The position numbers and the translations under genes were made by a program. Below are positions 1 to 8,001 of a stretch of 23,065 bases of DNA, piece by piece. The stretch's first letter is position 1. Every line of letters starts with the position of its first letter. Source of the DNA: Spirochaetia bacterium (lineage in GTDB: Bacteria > Spirochaetota > Spirochaetia > Sphaerochaetales > Sphaerochaetaceae); contig CAAGIP010000241.1 of NCBI GenBank assembly GCA_900769955.1, forward strand, positions 1 to 23,065, in the 5' to 3' direction. The notes under the pieces are model-generated. The model was not told where the DNA came from. It saw only the letters and a list, made by a program, of their open reading frames with translations, and searched no databases.

Positions 1-751
1 AGCGGTCAAGGCGGTCGATGATGTCCTCGTTGTAGTGGTGATGTGACCATACGACATCGTATTTGTCCTCTGCCACATGGAGATGCATTCCACGTCCCGT
101 TTCCTTCATGGCGTCAGCCATGAGCTGAAGTCCGGCATCGGGAATCGTGAAGGGAGCATGTCCTCCGATCATGGATTCAACCAGGACGGGACCTTTCTTC
201 TTCTTTTCATCCACTTCCTTTGCAAAGCGGATGTTTTCCTTAACGCCGTCCTCAACTTCCTTCATGCCGCCGTTACGGTCAGTAACCTCGTAACAGGTGG
301 AACCTCTGAGCCCAATCTCTTCCATGCCCTTTGCGATTACGGAAAGGGAGCCGTCTATGAAGGACGGGGATGCATGGTGGTCGATGGCACAGGTGGTACC
401 AGCCTTCACTGCATCGATGGAGCAGATCAGTGATGAGTAGTAGAGAGCTTCCTCATCAAGGCCCCTGTCGAGTCGCCACCACCTCTCCTTCAGCACCTGG
501 ATGAAGTCGGTCTGGGGACCTGCCGAAATGAGCATGCCCCTGGAAAGGCCTGAGTAGTAGTGATGATGTGAGCATACATTGCCCGGGATAAGGGTCTTGC
601 CGGTGGCATCGATGACCTTATCGGCACTCTGCGGGAGCCCTGCTCCCACAGACTTTATCTTACCGTCCTCGATCAGAACATCCATGTTCTCCTTCACGTC
701 GAAAGGAGGCTCTGTCTGCATTATGCGTACGTTTTTTATGAGTATCGACAT
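1..751 (-). CDS. ssnA: SsnA, putative aminohydrolase (3' end beyond window)
   Basis: Amidohydrolase-superfamily enzyme of the SsnA family, which accompanies ygfK in the anaerobic purine/uric-acid catabolism clusters of gut bacteria; the exact substrate is not settled. The first 250 codons are visible and the C-terminal part lies left of the window (the family is about 440 aa). The N-terminus is a composite beta strand (MSILIKNVRIMQT) followed by VIDATGKTLIPGNVCSHHHYYSGLSRGM. There the HHH cluster replaces the usual metal-binding HxH of amidohydrolases. Further conserved pieces are GTTCAIDHHASP and GRGMHLHVAED, the latter giving another HxH metal-ligand pair. The start is ATG at 751; the ribosome site GAGGA overlaps the ygfK stop codon, with only 3 nt between the genes, so translation is coupled. 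It should act in the cytoplasm. Confidence in the family is high. Confidence 0.9.
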   Translation of the reverse strand, partial: MSILIKNVRIMQTEPPFDVKENMDVLIEDGKIKSVGAGLPQSADKVIDATGKTLIPGNVCSHHHYYSGLSRGMLISAGPQTDFIQVLKERWWRLDRGLDEEALYYSSLICSIDAVKAGTTCAIDHHASPSFIDGSLSVIAKGMEEIGLRGSTCYEVTDRNGGMKEVEDGVKENIRFAKEVDEKKKKGPVLVESMIGGHAPFTIPDAGLQLMADAMKETGRGMHLHVAEDKYDVVWSHHHYNEDIIDRLDR

Positions 752-754
752 CGC

Positions 755-3700
755 TTATTCCTCCACAGCATTGAGAAGATATGAGTAGCGGGTAAGAACT
801 GCATCGATCATGGCTGACAGCTCATCGCTTACATCCACATCGGCGTGTCCTTCCTTAACTGAGCCGGTTAATACCTTTCCTTCAACTCTTACAGTGATCT
901 TATCGCCTTCAACAAGGAAACCGCTGTTAGTGCTGTTCTCAAAGTCATCTGCTCTTGAGAAGAGAGTGAACTTCTTGAGGTAAGGACCTCCGTCATGGGG
1001 ACAGAACGTTGCACAGTTGCCGCACTCGTTACAGTATGCATCGATGTGCAGAATCTGGAACGGATCATCGAAGAGTCCGGTATCCCTTAAGTCAAGTGCC
1101 ATGTTTGCCCTGTTGGGACATACTTCGACACACTTGTTACAGAGGTATGAACACTCCACGCAGCGGCATGCTTCCCTCTTCATGAAGTCAGCTGATGAAC
1201 AGCCTTCGCATGAGCGGAGTATCTTTGCCTTTCTCTGTCTGATCGACTGGAAGAATTCGTTTTCTGCAGCTTCAAGCTCCTCATCGCTCATTTCTTCCTC
1301 ATCCTCATCGTCATGGTCATGACAGCCGCAGTCGCAGTCGTCATCGTGGTGGTGATGGTCATGGCATCCGCAGTCACATGACTCATCATGATCTTCATGA
1401 CAGCAGCAGTCATCATCGTGGCAGTCGCACTCATCATCATCTGCCTCTTCCATCTTTGAAATGCAGTCATCGATCGCACGGGATACTGCATCACGGGCAC
1501 TTGCGATACAGCGGACAACGGTGGTGGGTCCTGTTAAGGAGTCACCCACGATGTAGACACCTTCGCCATCTGTCGGGAAGCCGTCAACGACTTCGACACC
1601 AAGAGCCTGGAAGGTATCGGTATCGGGCTTGTTGCCTGTTGCTGTAATCAGGGCTGAACACGGAAGTGTAATGACTTCTCCAGTTTCCTCAGGTCTCCTT
1701 CTGCCGCTTCTGTCCTTCTCTCCCAGCTTCATGACTGAAAGCGTGAGAACACCGTTTTCAATCGACTTCGGGTTTGTGAGGAATGCGAAGGATACTCCGT
1801 CGGCAAGTGCGGCTTCATACTCTTCACGATCAGCAGGCATTTCATCAAAGCTTCTTCTGTATACGACGGTGACCTTCGCACCGGTGCGGAGGGCTGCACG
1901 TGCTGCATCCATTGCGGTGTTTCCGCCGCCGACTACCACAACGTCCTTACCAAGGCCGCTGTCGATGCCCTTCTTCTCGGAGCCAAGGAACGTAACCGCA
2001 TCGATTACCTTTCCATCTCCTTCAAGACGGATCTTATTCTCCTTCTCTGCTCCGATGGCATAGAAGATGTATTCGAAACCTGCCTTCTTAAGGTTTTCAG
2101 CCTTAACATCATCGATACTTACGCCGTAGTGGATATCCACTCCGTGGCTGAGGATGAAGTTAACATCACGTTCAACTATTTCACGCGGGATCCTGAATTC
2201 AGGAATGATGTTGCTGACGACACCGCCTGCACACTTTTCACGTTCGAAGATCTCTGTTTTGAAGCCTGCACGGGCCAGGAAGAGTGCTGCGGAAAGTCCT
2301 GCAGGACCTGCTCCGACCACTGCAGCCTTAACGTCTGCGGGTTCACCGGGCTTCACCCAGATTTCCTTAAGGTATTCTTCAATTCCTTCCTCTGCGGCAA
2401 GTCTCTTCATCTCCCTGATCTTAACGGGGCCTTCGTAATCGAGTCTCGTGCAGTGGTTCTGACACTGATGGTCACAGATCCAGCCCGTGATGTTGGGAAG
2501 TGCGTTCTTGTCGAGGATTACGGCAAGTGCTTCGGCAACCTTGCCCTCTCCCATGAGCTGTACGTATTCAGGGATGTCCTGATGGATCGGACAGGCCTCG
2601 ACACATGGGGAAACATAACAGTCGGTAAGTGTCAGCGGTGTTCCGACCTTAGCCTTGTTCTTACCGCGGAAGTCCTTGCTGATGATGTTCTTCCTGTCGC
2701 GTGCCCAGGTATTGAGAGCGCGGAGCTTTTCCACATCAATCTTATTCATGTCCCAGGCATCGCTTTCTGAGAGGATTGAGCAGAGCTGTCCCATTCTGTT
2801 GTATCCGCCCGGCTTCAGCATGTCGGTTGCCAGCGTGATGGGCCTGATGCCTGCCTCAAAGAGAGCCTTAACCGTAAGTGCGTTGGCACCGCCTGAATAT
2901 GAAACGGGAAGCGCACCGCCGAATTCCTCGGAGAGCTTAAGCGCGACACTTGTGGAAATTGGAAGCAGAGTGCGGCCGGACATGTACATTTCGTCTCCGG
3001 GGAGCACTCCCTGGTCATTGACTGAACCGAGTGTGTTGGTGAGCTTGACACCGAAGCCCCTGCCCTCACTTGCTGCAAGGTCGACAAGGCGGTGAAGCAT
3101 TGCGACCGCATCGGGATACTGAAGGTCGTGGTCGAAGCTTTCCCTCTTAAGACCGACATAGGTATAACCGAGGTCATTGAGGATGCCCCTGACGCCGTCA
3201 AAGCCGAGCAGTGTCGGATTGAGCTTGACGAAGGTGTCGATCTTCTTCTCGGTGAGCATGTAGGTACAGATCGCCTCGATTTCCTTTGGAGGACAGCCGT
3301 GCATTGTGGAAATTGTGACGGACGGGGAAATCCTCTTTGAAATCTTAGGAAGCATTGCTACAACGCTTTCCTCGAGGCCTGCCCACGGTGTACCGTCCAG
3401 ATAACCCTTGACCATTATCCTCCTGACATCCTCGATGTAGCCGTCAAACCTTCCGTCCACATCGGCATCGAGCATTGAGTTGATGAACTTCTGCATGCGT
3501 TCGGTCTTGATACCCTCAAGGTTGTAGCCGACGCTCATGTTGAAAATGAATGAGGGACTCTCGAACTTACCCTTGTTCTGCAGTGTCTCAATGACATGAA
3601 GGATGATCCAGGCTTTGAGGTACTCATCATAAGCCTTCGGAAGCGTGTACTCAGTGGACCACTCAACGTTGTAGCCTTCATCGCGTGCATCAATGCACGG

Positions 3701-3985
3701 CTTTGCGATCTCGAGTGTGTCCATGATCTGGACGGTCTTGAGCTCTATGAACCTTGAACCTGTTAAATATGCAGCAATTATATTCTGTGCAAGCTGTGTA
3801 TGGGGGCCTGCGGCAGGGCCGAGCGGTGTCACGCACTTCTGCGAGAACACATTGACGCTTTTATCACCTGACGGTGTGTAAAACTCGCTTTCATGGATCG
3901 AGAAAATCGAACCTTCACCTCTGTATTCCCCAACAATCCTGTCAAGCAGGTTCACAAAGGGAACCGGTCTCATCTTATCAGCCAT
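755..3985 (-). CDS. ygfK: YgfK, putative selenate reductase-type FAD/Fe-S oxidoreductase
   Basis: Large cytoplasmic iron-sulfur flavoprotein (1076 aa; E. coli YgfK is about 1030 aa). Residues 1 to about 440 are a dihydropyrimidine-dehydrogenase-like barrel. Next comes a GltD-like region: a cysteine cluster near 456-465 (CYVSPCVEACP), the FAD motif VVGAGPAGLSAA near 553, the NAD(P)H motif VVVVGGGNTAMDAA near 680, and GVYIVGDSLTGPTT near 808. The C-terminus has two ferredoxin-like clusters, CVECSYLCNKCVEVCP (about 935-955) and CNECGNCATFCP (about 982-993). The name comes from an old link with selenate reduction; the family is now tied to anaerobic purine/uric-acid breakdown. It probably feeds electrons from NAD(P)H to a purine-reducing step. 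Residues 849-898 are an unusual metal-binding-like insert, listed separately. The start ATG at 3985 has GGAGG 7 nt upstream and a good promoter. Confidence 0.93.
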   Translation of the reverse strand: MADKMRPVPFVNLLDRIVGEYRGEGSIFSIHESEFYTPSGDKSVNVFSQKCVTPLGPAAGPHTQLAQNIIAAYLTGSRFIELKTVQIMDTLEIAKPCIDARDEGYNVEWSTEYTLPKAYDEYLKAWIILHVIETLQNKGKFESPSFIFNMSVGYNLEGIKTERMQKFINSMLDADVDGRFDGYIEDVRRIMVKGYLDGTPWAGLEESVVAMLPKISKRISPSVTISTMHGCPPKEIEAICTYMLTEKKIDTFVKLNPTLLGFDGVRGILNDLGYTYVGLKRESFDHDLQYPDAVAMLHRLVDLAASEGRGFGVKLTNTLGSVNDQGVLPGDEMYMSGRTLLPISTSVALKLSEEFGGALPVSYSGGANALTVKALFEAGIRPITLATDMLKPGGYNRMGQLCSILSESDAWDMNKIDVEKLRALNTWARDRKNIISKDFRGKNKAKVGTPLTLTDCYVSPCVEACPIHQDIPEYVQLMGEGKVAEALAVILDKNALPNITGWICDHQCQNHCTRLDYEGPVKIREMKRLAAEEGIEEYLKEIWVKPGEPADVKAAVVGAGPAGLSAALFLARAGFKTEIFEREKCAGGVVSNIIPEFRIPREIVERDVNFILSHGVDIHYGVSIDDVKAENLKKAGFEYIFYAIGAEKENKIRLEGDGKVIDAVTFLGSEKKGIDSGLGKDVVVVGGGNTAMDAARAALRTGAKVTVVYRRSFDEMPADREEYEAALADGVSFAFLTNPKSIENGVLTLSVMKLGEKDRSGRRRPEETGEVITLPCSALITATGNKPDTDTFQALGVEVVDGFPTDGEGVYIVGDSLTGPTTVVRCIASARDAVSRAIDDCISKMEEADDDECDCHDDDCCCHEDHDESCDCGCHDHHHHDDDCDCGCHDHDDEDEEEMSDEELEAAENEFFQSIRQRKAKILRSCEGCSSADFMKREACRCVECSYLCNKCVEVCPNRANMALDLRDTGLFDDPFQILHIDAYCNECGNCATFCPHDGGPYLKKFTLFSRADDFENSTNSGFLVEGDKITVRVEGKVLTGSVKEGHADVDVSDELSAMIDAVLTRYSYLLNAVEE
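1292..1441 (-). other. Cys/His/Asp-rich insert encoded within ygfK
   Basis: Codons 849-898 of ygfK encode 50 residues of which 11 are Cys and 10 are His, nearly all the rest being Asp or Glu. It contains a CCCH run, an HHHH run and two copies of CDCGCHDH spaced 14 residues apart. It sits exactly between the flavin/NAD(P)H module and the C-terminal ferredoxin module. From memory, E. coli YgfK has no such insert. The composition is that of metal-storage or metal-delivery tails (Ni, Zn, Cu). The function is unknown. Confidence 0.85.
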
Positions 3986-4016
3986 AATGAATCCTCCACG
4001 TAGTAAGACTAACTTA

Positions 4017-4044
4017 ATTGTACCGCACTTTCTTCATAAGTCAA
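4017..4044 (-). promoter_or_regulatory. Promoter of ygfK-ssnA
   Basis: Reading the minus strand, TTGACT (4044-4039) and TACAAT (4022-4017) are separated by 16 bp, close to the sigma-70 consensus. The predicted RNA start is about 25 nt before the GTGGAGGA ribosome site of ygfK. Confidence 0.7.
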
Positions 4045-4053
4045 CAAAGAATT

Positions 4054-4070
4054 GCAACAAATCGCAACAA
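4054..4070 (-). promoter_or_regulatory. Phased direct repeat upstream of the ygfK promoter
   Basis: TTGTTGC occurs twice on the minus strand exactly 10 bp apart (TTGTTGCGAT then TTGTTGCAAT), and a third partial copy (TTTGTTGAC) runs into the -35 box. One-turn spacing just upstream of -35 is typical of an activator site. No regulator can be named. Confidence 0.4.
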
Positions 4071-4294
4071 CCACAGCTTTTGATCAGACATCTCTGACTT
4101 CTCCGTATCAGCATGATACAGGCATGGAAACATGGTATTGAAATCATATATTCAGCATTTTTAAGGTACTCGGGAAAGAAAAGCTTACGTAAGAAACATA
4201 ACTCTCAGTATTGTGATAAATCGTGTTCAATTTAACCATATCTGCATAGACCGGTGAGCAATAATACGTTCTCATATACCTGTAGGTGGCCTAA

Positions 4295-4316
4295 AGCAAA
4301 CGGTAGGCGGTTTGCT
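4295..4316 (+). other. Leader stem-loop of the toxin element
   Basis: AGCAAAC (4295-4301) and GTTTGCT (4310-4316) are a perfect 7-bp inverted repeat around an 8-nt loop, about 70 nt upstream of the toxin start codon. Confidence 0.45.
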
Positions 4317-4339
4317 CTGCTCCATGTCGCTCGTACGGC

Positions 4340-4358
4340 GTGGAGGCCCTGCCTCCAC
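4340..4358 (+). promoter_or_regulatory. Leader hairpin able to mask the toxin ribosome site
   Basis: GTGGAGGC (4340-4347), loop CCT, GCCTCCAC (4351-4358) form a perfect 8-bp hairpin. The CCTCC in its right arm can alternatively pair with the GGGAGG ribosome site at 4371-4376. This alternative fold is the kind of translational block used in type I toxin mRNAs. Confidence 0.5.
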
Positions 4359-4383
4359 AGATTATTAACTGGGAGGTGCTGAT

Positions 4384-4495
4384 ATGACTGATTACGAAAC
4401 GTTGAGTATAGTAATAATGATTATCACCTTTGGTGGTTTCGGCAGTAATGCTCGGGATTACCATAGGAAGCAAAAAAAGAAATAATCGCCACTAA
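4384..4495 (+). pseudogene. Frameshifted holin-like type I toxin (Hol-Tox family)
   Basis: ATG at 4384, preceded by GGGAGG at 7-nt spacing, opens MTDYETLSIVIMIIT. This matches the opening of small Firmicutes-type holin-like toxins, which begin M(T)xYExLSxMI. In the same frame the protein then turns hydrophilic (FGGFGSNARDYHRKQKKK) and stops at 4483. Removing one T from the TTT at 4429-4431 switches to a frame reading LVVSAVMLGITIGSKKRNNRH and stopping at TAA 4493-4495. The restored product is 36 aa with one continuous membrane helix and a basic KKRNNRH tail, as expected for the family. The gene is therefore read as inactivated by a 1-nt insertion, unless the extra T is an assembly error. The stop lies in the stem of the 3' hairpin. 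Such toxins act at the cell membrane and are held in check by antisense RNA; no antitoxin promoter was identified here. Confidence 0.75.
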
Positions 4496-4518
4496 CCCTA
4501 CCAAGATCTAGTGGCGAT
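4485..4518 (+). terminator. 3' stem-loop of the toxin element
   Basis: ATCGCCACTA (4485-4494) and TAGTGGCGAT (4509-4518) are a perfect 10-bp inverted repeat with a 14-nt loop, and the left arm overlaps the restored toxin stop codon. Only a short T-run follows. In related toxin loci this position holds the shared toxin/antitoxin terminator. Confidence 0.6.
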
Positions 4519-4558
4519 ATGTTTCGCAAATAATTCTTGGAGCGGCAAGCCGTCTGTC

Positions 4559-4573
4559 GGAGGGCCGCCCTCC
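4559..4573. other. GC-rich hairpin at the end of the toxin element
   Basis: GGAGGG, loop CCG, CCCTCC, directly preceded by CGGCAAGCCG (4543-4552), itself a small inverted repeat. On the minus strand this region could be the 5' part of an antisense RNA, but that is a guess. Confidence 0.35.
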
Positions 4574-4652
4574 ACCATTATCTTAACAAGGCATCCGTTT
4601 ATCCGTCAATATTACTATTTCGTTTATCAGGATCAGACGGACAGAACCATTA

Positions 4653-6158
4653 TCACATGAATTTTTCCTTGAGATATTCAAGGTCGATCTCTGGATAGAG
4701 CACGAAGCGCTCCAGCAGGGCCTTTACCCTGGCCTTTGCCTCTTCCTGAATTTCAGATGGGCACTTTGCCTTGTTGCGGCTGAGCTGACCTGCCTTCTCT
4801 CCCTTGGTGAGCTTCACGGGACGTGCATTCTTAACGACAAGAGAGATGATGTCTGCTATCTCGCGCATCTCAGCTTCCTTCATGCCAAGCGTGGTTACGG
4901 CTGCGGTTCCTACCCTGAGGCCTGATGTGTACCAGGGACCGTTCACGTCAAAGGGAAGCGCATTCCTGTTCAGTGTGATGCCGCACTCCCTCAGGAGTGT
5001 CTCAGTCATTCTTCCGTTGAGGCCGAAGGAAGAAACATCGACGAGCATGAGGTGGTTGTCAGTTCCGCCTGTGAGCACGGGAACACCTTCCTTCATGAAC
5101 TCTTCTGCCATTGCCTTTGAGTTTTTCACGATCTGGGAAGCATATTCCTTATATTCAGGTGAGAGTGCTTCGGTAAAGCACACTGACTTTGCAGCGATGA
5201 CGTGTGGAAGAGGTCCGCCGATTACGAGGGGACAGCCCTTGTCCACTGCCTCGGCAAACTCCTCCTTGCAGAGGATCATGCCGCCGCGGGGTCCACGGAG
5301 TGTCTTGTGTGTGGTTGTCGTGACGACATCAGCCCATGGGAACGGTGAGAACTCACCGGTGAAGACTCCTCCTGCAACAAGACCTGAGAAGTGAGCCATG
5401 TCGACCATGAAGACAGCTCCGACACTGTGGGCGATTTCGGAAAGAATCCTGAAGTTGATCGCACGGGGATATGCGGAGTATCCGGCAAGCAGGATGAGGG
5501 GGCGGACTTCCTCTGCCTGACGCCTTATCGCTTCATAGTCAAGAAGTCCCGTTTCCTTATCAACGGTGTATGAATATGCATCGAAGAGCTGTGCCGAGAT
5601 GTTCTGGCGGTAGCCGTGGGTAAGGTGTCCGCCTGAGTAGTAATCAAGACCGAGGAGTTTCTGGTCATGAAGCAGCTTCCTGATCCTCATCCAGTCATCG
5701 CGGGTCATTTCCCCCACATTCTTAACACCCATTTCCTCGAGGGCGGGAACCTGTACCCTGGTGCTCAGGATGGCCCAGTATGCACAGAGGTTGGCATCGG
5801 CACCTGAGTGGGGCTGAACATATGCATGCTCGGCACCGAAGAGAGCCTTTGCATTTTCGCATGCATCAGCCTCGATTTCATCGACGTTGGCACAGCCTGC
5901 ATAGAATCTATGGAACGGAAAGCCTTCGGCATATTTGTCCGTCAGGAGGTTTCCCATGGCGGCCTGTACCGAAAGGGATGAGAAGTTTTCACTTGCGATG
6001 AGCTTCAGGTCATGACACCTCTGGTCCTCGAGCTCCTTAACGATGAGGGAAGCAAGCTTTTCATCCTTCCTCGCCACCAGCTCCAGCTGGGAAAGATACA
6101 TGACCATCTCAGGTGTGACGTCATGTGATGCGATGTAATCTTTTAAGATACTGTCCAT
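4653..6158 (-). CDS. glyA: Serine hydroxymethyltransferase
   Basis: PLP-dependent cytoplasmic enzyme converting serine plus tetrahydrofolate to glycine plus methylene-tetrahydrofolate. The N-terminal core has CHDLKLIASENFSS, and VDMAHFSGLVAGG carries the PLP-contacting Asp and His. VTTTTHKTLRGPRGG holds the PLP lysine, K285. The C-terminal NRNALPFD and SGLRVGTAAVTTLGM are also conserved. At 501 aa it is longer than the usual 415-430 aa; the extra N-terminal roughly 45 residues and internal insertions match the long spirochaete form. The start ATG at 6158 has GGAGGA 7 nt upstream. It lies upstream of the purine-catabolism pair on the same strand but is separated by the toxin remnant and probably transcribed alone. 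Glycine and one-carbon units are products of purine fermentation, so the proximity may be functional (inference). Confidence 0.97.
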   Translation of the reverse strand: MDSILKDYIASHDVTPEMVMYLSQLELVARKDEKLASLIVKELEDQRCHDLKLIASENFSSLSVQAAMGNLLTDKYAEGFPFHRFYAGCANVDEIEADACENAKALFGAEHAYVQPHSGADANLCAYWAILSTRVQVPALEEMGVKNVGEMTRDDWMRIRKLLHDQKLLGLDYYSGGHLTHGYRQNISAQLFDAYSYTVDKETGLLDYEAIRRQAEEVRPLILLAGYSAYPRAINFRILSEIAHSVGAVFMVDMAHFSGLVAGGVFTGEFSPFPWADVVTTTTHKTLRGPRGGMILCKEEFAEAVDKGCPLVIGGPLPHVIAAKSVCFTEALSPEYKEYASQIVKNSKAMAEEFMKEGVPVLTGGTDNHLMLVDVSSFGLNGRMTETLLRECGITLNRNALPFDVNGPWYTSGLRVGTAAVTTLGMKEAEMREIADIISLVVKNARPVKLTKGEKAGQLSRNKAKCPSEIQEEAKARVKALLERFVLYPEIDLEYLKEKFM

Positions 6159-6178
6159 AGAATTCCTCCATAGAAGCG

Positions 6179-6208
6179 AGCATACACATTAATACATGAC
6201 TTTGACAA
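6179..6208 (-). promoter_or_regulatory. Promoter of glyA
   Basis: Minus-strand TTGTCA (6208-6203) and TATGCT (6184-6179) with an 18-bp spacer, ending just upstream of the glyA ribosome site; this gives a short leader. Confidence 0.5.
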
Positions 6209-6248
6209 CCTGGATGGAAAAAACTCGCAGGGGCGCACTGAGTTGGGG

Positions 6249-6254
6249 TATAAT
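6249..6254 (+). promoter_or_regulatory. Perfect -10 box directly before the sensor kinase start
   Basis: TATAAT ends 7 nt before ATG 6262, and no good -35 is seen 16-18 bp upstream. If it is used, transcription would begin at or next to the start codon (see findings). A TTGACA lies at 6202-6207 but is 41 bp away, too far to pair with it. Confidence 0.35.
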
Positions 6255-6261
6255 CATAAAA

Positions 6262-8001
6262 ATGCAGAGACATTCGGCGTCAGTAGGCAACAGGCTGCTT
6301 ATATACTTTCTCATAATAATGTTCATCCCGCTCATCATCTTCCTGATGTTCTACAACTTCTTTGCCTCGAAAAGCCTCCAGAGTGCCCTTGAAGAGCAGG
6401 CAAAGGTCCTGATCAAATCGGACGGAGCGCTGGTTGAGAAGAAGATGGAGGAGTACAGGCACACCGCATATACCCTCAGTACCGATGAGAATATCGTTTC
6501 AGCACTCTCCGATGACGTTCTTTCCGACAGCGAGCTCACATATATATACAATATGATGTACACTGCCCTTTCAGATGCCCTTAAGAACTCTGATGTGCAT
6601 ATTGTCTCGAAGAGCGGAAGGATAAGGGTATCTTCCGGTATCTTCCCTTCAGAGTATGACACGAGAATACAGGGCGCTGAGTGGAACAGGAAGAACATAA
6701 TTGCAGAGGCAACCACAAGACGTGATCTCGGCAGGCAGTCCCTGATATTCATTGGAGACCACAGGATAAATGAGGACGGGGAGCAGATACTCTTTTCCAT
6801 CCTCAGAAATGTTTTCTCATCAGACGGTGAGATCCTGGGCTATGTCATCATCGACGTGTACACTGAAGCGGTCATCCCGGAGCTTACGAACGGCTCGATC
6901 TTCCGGGACGTACTGCTTGTTGACAACTCGCTTTATCAGGCATTTTCGCTGAACCACCCAAACAGTTACGGAAGCTTCGACCGCTTCCCGTTTTTAACCG
7001 ATGAGGGGGCGAAGAAGTACTACTACCACTTCCCTTCCGGAACATTCTCGATAATAGGCTACATAGACACGGACATCTACAGGAGCAACAATGACAGGAT
7101 GTTCCTTTCCGTAACTCTTGCCCTGCTGTTAGGCGCCGTTGTTTCCGTCATTCTTTCCATCGTCTTCTCACACTCGATATCAAAGCGCGTGAACACGCTG
7201 ATATCGAACATGAAGTACATTGAGGAAGGAAACCTTAACATCTACCTCGGGGAGACGGGGATCACGGAGTTTGATGAGCTTTCGACGTCGTTCAACACGA
7301 TGGTGACGAAGATCATCTATCTCATACAGAGTAAAAGCGAGGAGGAAGCAAAGGCCGCGGAAGCAGAGCGCAAGGCTCTTGAAAGCCAGCTCAACCCCCA
7401 CTTCATCTTCAATACGCTCAACACGATCAAGGCACTTGCGAAGCTCCATGGGGAAAGTGAGATCTACACAATCTCGCTTCAGCTCGGAAAGCTTTTAAGA
7501 TCGTCGCTTAAGAACCACTCTTCCACCTGTCTGCTCTCAGAGTCCATTTCCCTAACGGAAAGCTATCTTGCGATTCAGAAAATACGCTTCAGCGAGAAGC
7601 TCTCATACAGTATTAATACTGACGGAGTCATGACGGACAGGATCATGACTCCGAAGCTGATTATCCAGCCGCTGGTTGAAAATGCGGTGGTTCACGGCCT
7701 TGAGCCGCAGAACTCGGAAGTATTCATCGGGATCACGCTCTCAGTTTCCGATGGAAGGCTTCACATAACGGTTGAGGATGACGGGGCAGGTATGGATCTC
7801 GTTCCCGAGTTTGAAAACCCAAATCTGCTGAAGGATACATCCCATGTGGGACTTTACAATATTTACAAAAGACTTGACCTTAGGTATAAGGGTGACTTTA
7901 TCTTTGATATAGAAACTGAACGAGGAAAAGGTTTTAAGGTTTCGATAGTGATCCCGGTGGAGGAAAGAGAAGATGGAAACGCTGACGATGGTAATAATTG
8001 A
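6262..8001 (+). CDS. YesM-type sensor histidine kinase
   Basis: Membrane sensor kinase of the LytS/YesM class (579 aa from this start). It has a first membrane helix at about 11-33 (LLIYFLIIMFIPLIIFLMFY), an extracytoplasmic sensor domain of about 245 residues, and a second helix near 282-305. A HAMP linker (SKRVNTLISNMKYIEEGNLN) follows, then a His-kinase domain with LNPHFIFNTLNTIKAL in which H380 is the phospho-acceptor. The ATPase domain has IIQPLVENAVVHG (N-box) and EDDGAGMD (G1). It pairs with the adjacent AraC-type regulator, overlapped by 29 nt; such pairs usually control carbohydrate uptake genes. An in-frame ATG at 6196 would add 22 residues, but neither start has a clear ribosome site. 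6262 is preferred because it places the first helix at the usual distance from the N-terminus. Confidence 0.93.
   Translation: MQRHSASVGNRLLIYFLIIMFIPLIIFLMFYNFFASKSLQSALEEQAKVLIKSDGALVEKKMEEYRHTAYTLSTDENIVSALSDDVLSDSELTYIYNMMYTALSDALKNSDVHIVSKSGRIRVSSGIFPSEYDTRIQGAEWNRKNIIAEATTRRDLGRQSLIFIGDHRINEDGEQILFSILRNVFSSDGEILGYVIIDVYTEAVIPELTNGSIFRDVLLVDNSLYQAFSLNHPNSYGSFDRFPFLTDEGAKKYYYHFPSGTFSIIGYIDTDIYRSNNDRMFLSVTLALLLGAVVSVILSIVFSHSISKRVNTLISNMKYIEEGNLNIYLGETGITEFDELSTSFNTMVTKIIYLIQSKSEEEAKAAEAERKALESQLNPHFIFNTLNTIKALAKLHGESEIYTISLQLGKLLRSSLKNHSSTCLLSESISLTESYLAIQKIRFSEKLSYSINTDGVMTDRIMTPKLIIQPLVENAVVHGLEPQNSEVFIGITLSVSDGRLHITVEDDGAGMDLVPEFENPNLLKDTSHVGLYNIYKRLDLRYKGDFIFDIETERGKGFKVSIVIPVEEREDGNADDGNN

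Larger units (their letters stand above)
3986..4652. other. 667-bp region between ygfK and glyA, holding a toxin-gene remnant
   Basis: The left third carries the ygfK promoter and its direct repeats. About 4071-4290 is AT-rich, with no gene or convincing promoter seen. From 4291 to 4575 there is a compact plus-strand element: leader hairpins, a ribosome site, a broken small toxin frame, a 10-bp stem-loop and a GC-rich 3' hairpin. No clear T-tract terminator for glyA was found. The dense structured element contrasts with the plain flanks and looks like an acquired unit. Confidence 0.7.

Noticed and set aside
1288..1518. Met/Thr-rich minus-strand frame opposite or within ygfK
   Set aside because: It is the Cys/His insert codons read in another frame.
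4291..4473. Minus-strand 60-codon frame across the toxin element
   Set aside because: It runs through the leader hairpins, lacks a ribosome site, and is explained by the plus-strand toxin frame.
6202..6254. TTGACA at 6202 paired with TATAAT at 6249 as a promoter for the sensor kinase
   Set aside because: The spacer is 41 bp, far beyond the 16-18 bp needed; the TTGACA overlaps the glyA -35 on the other strand.
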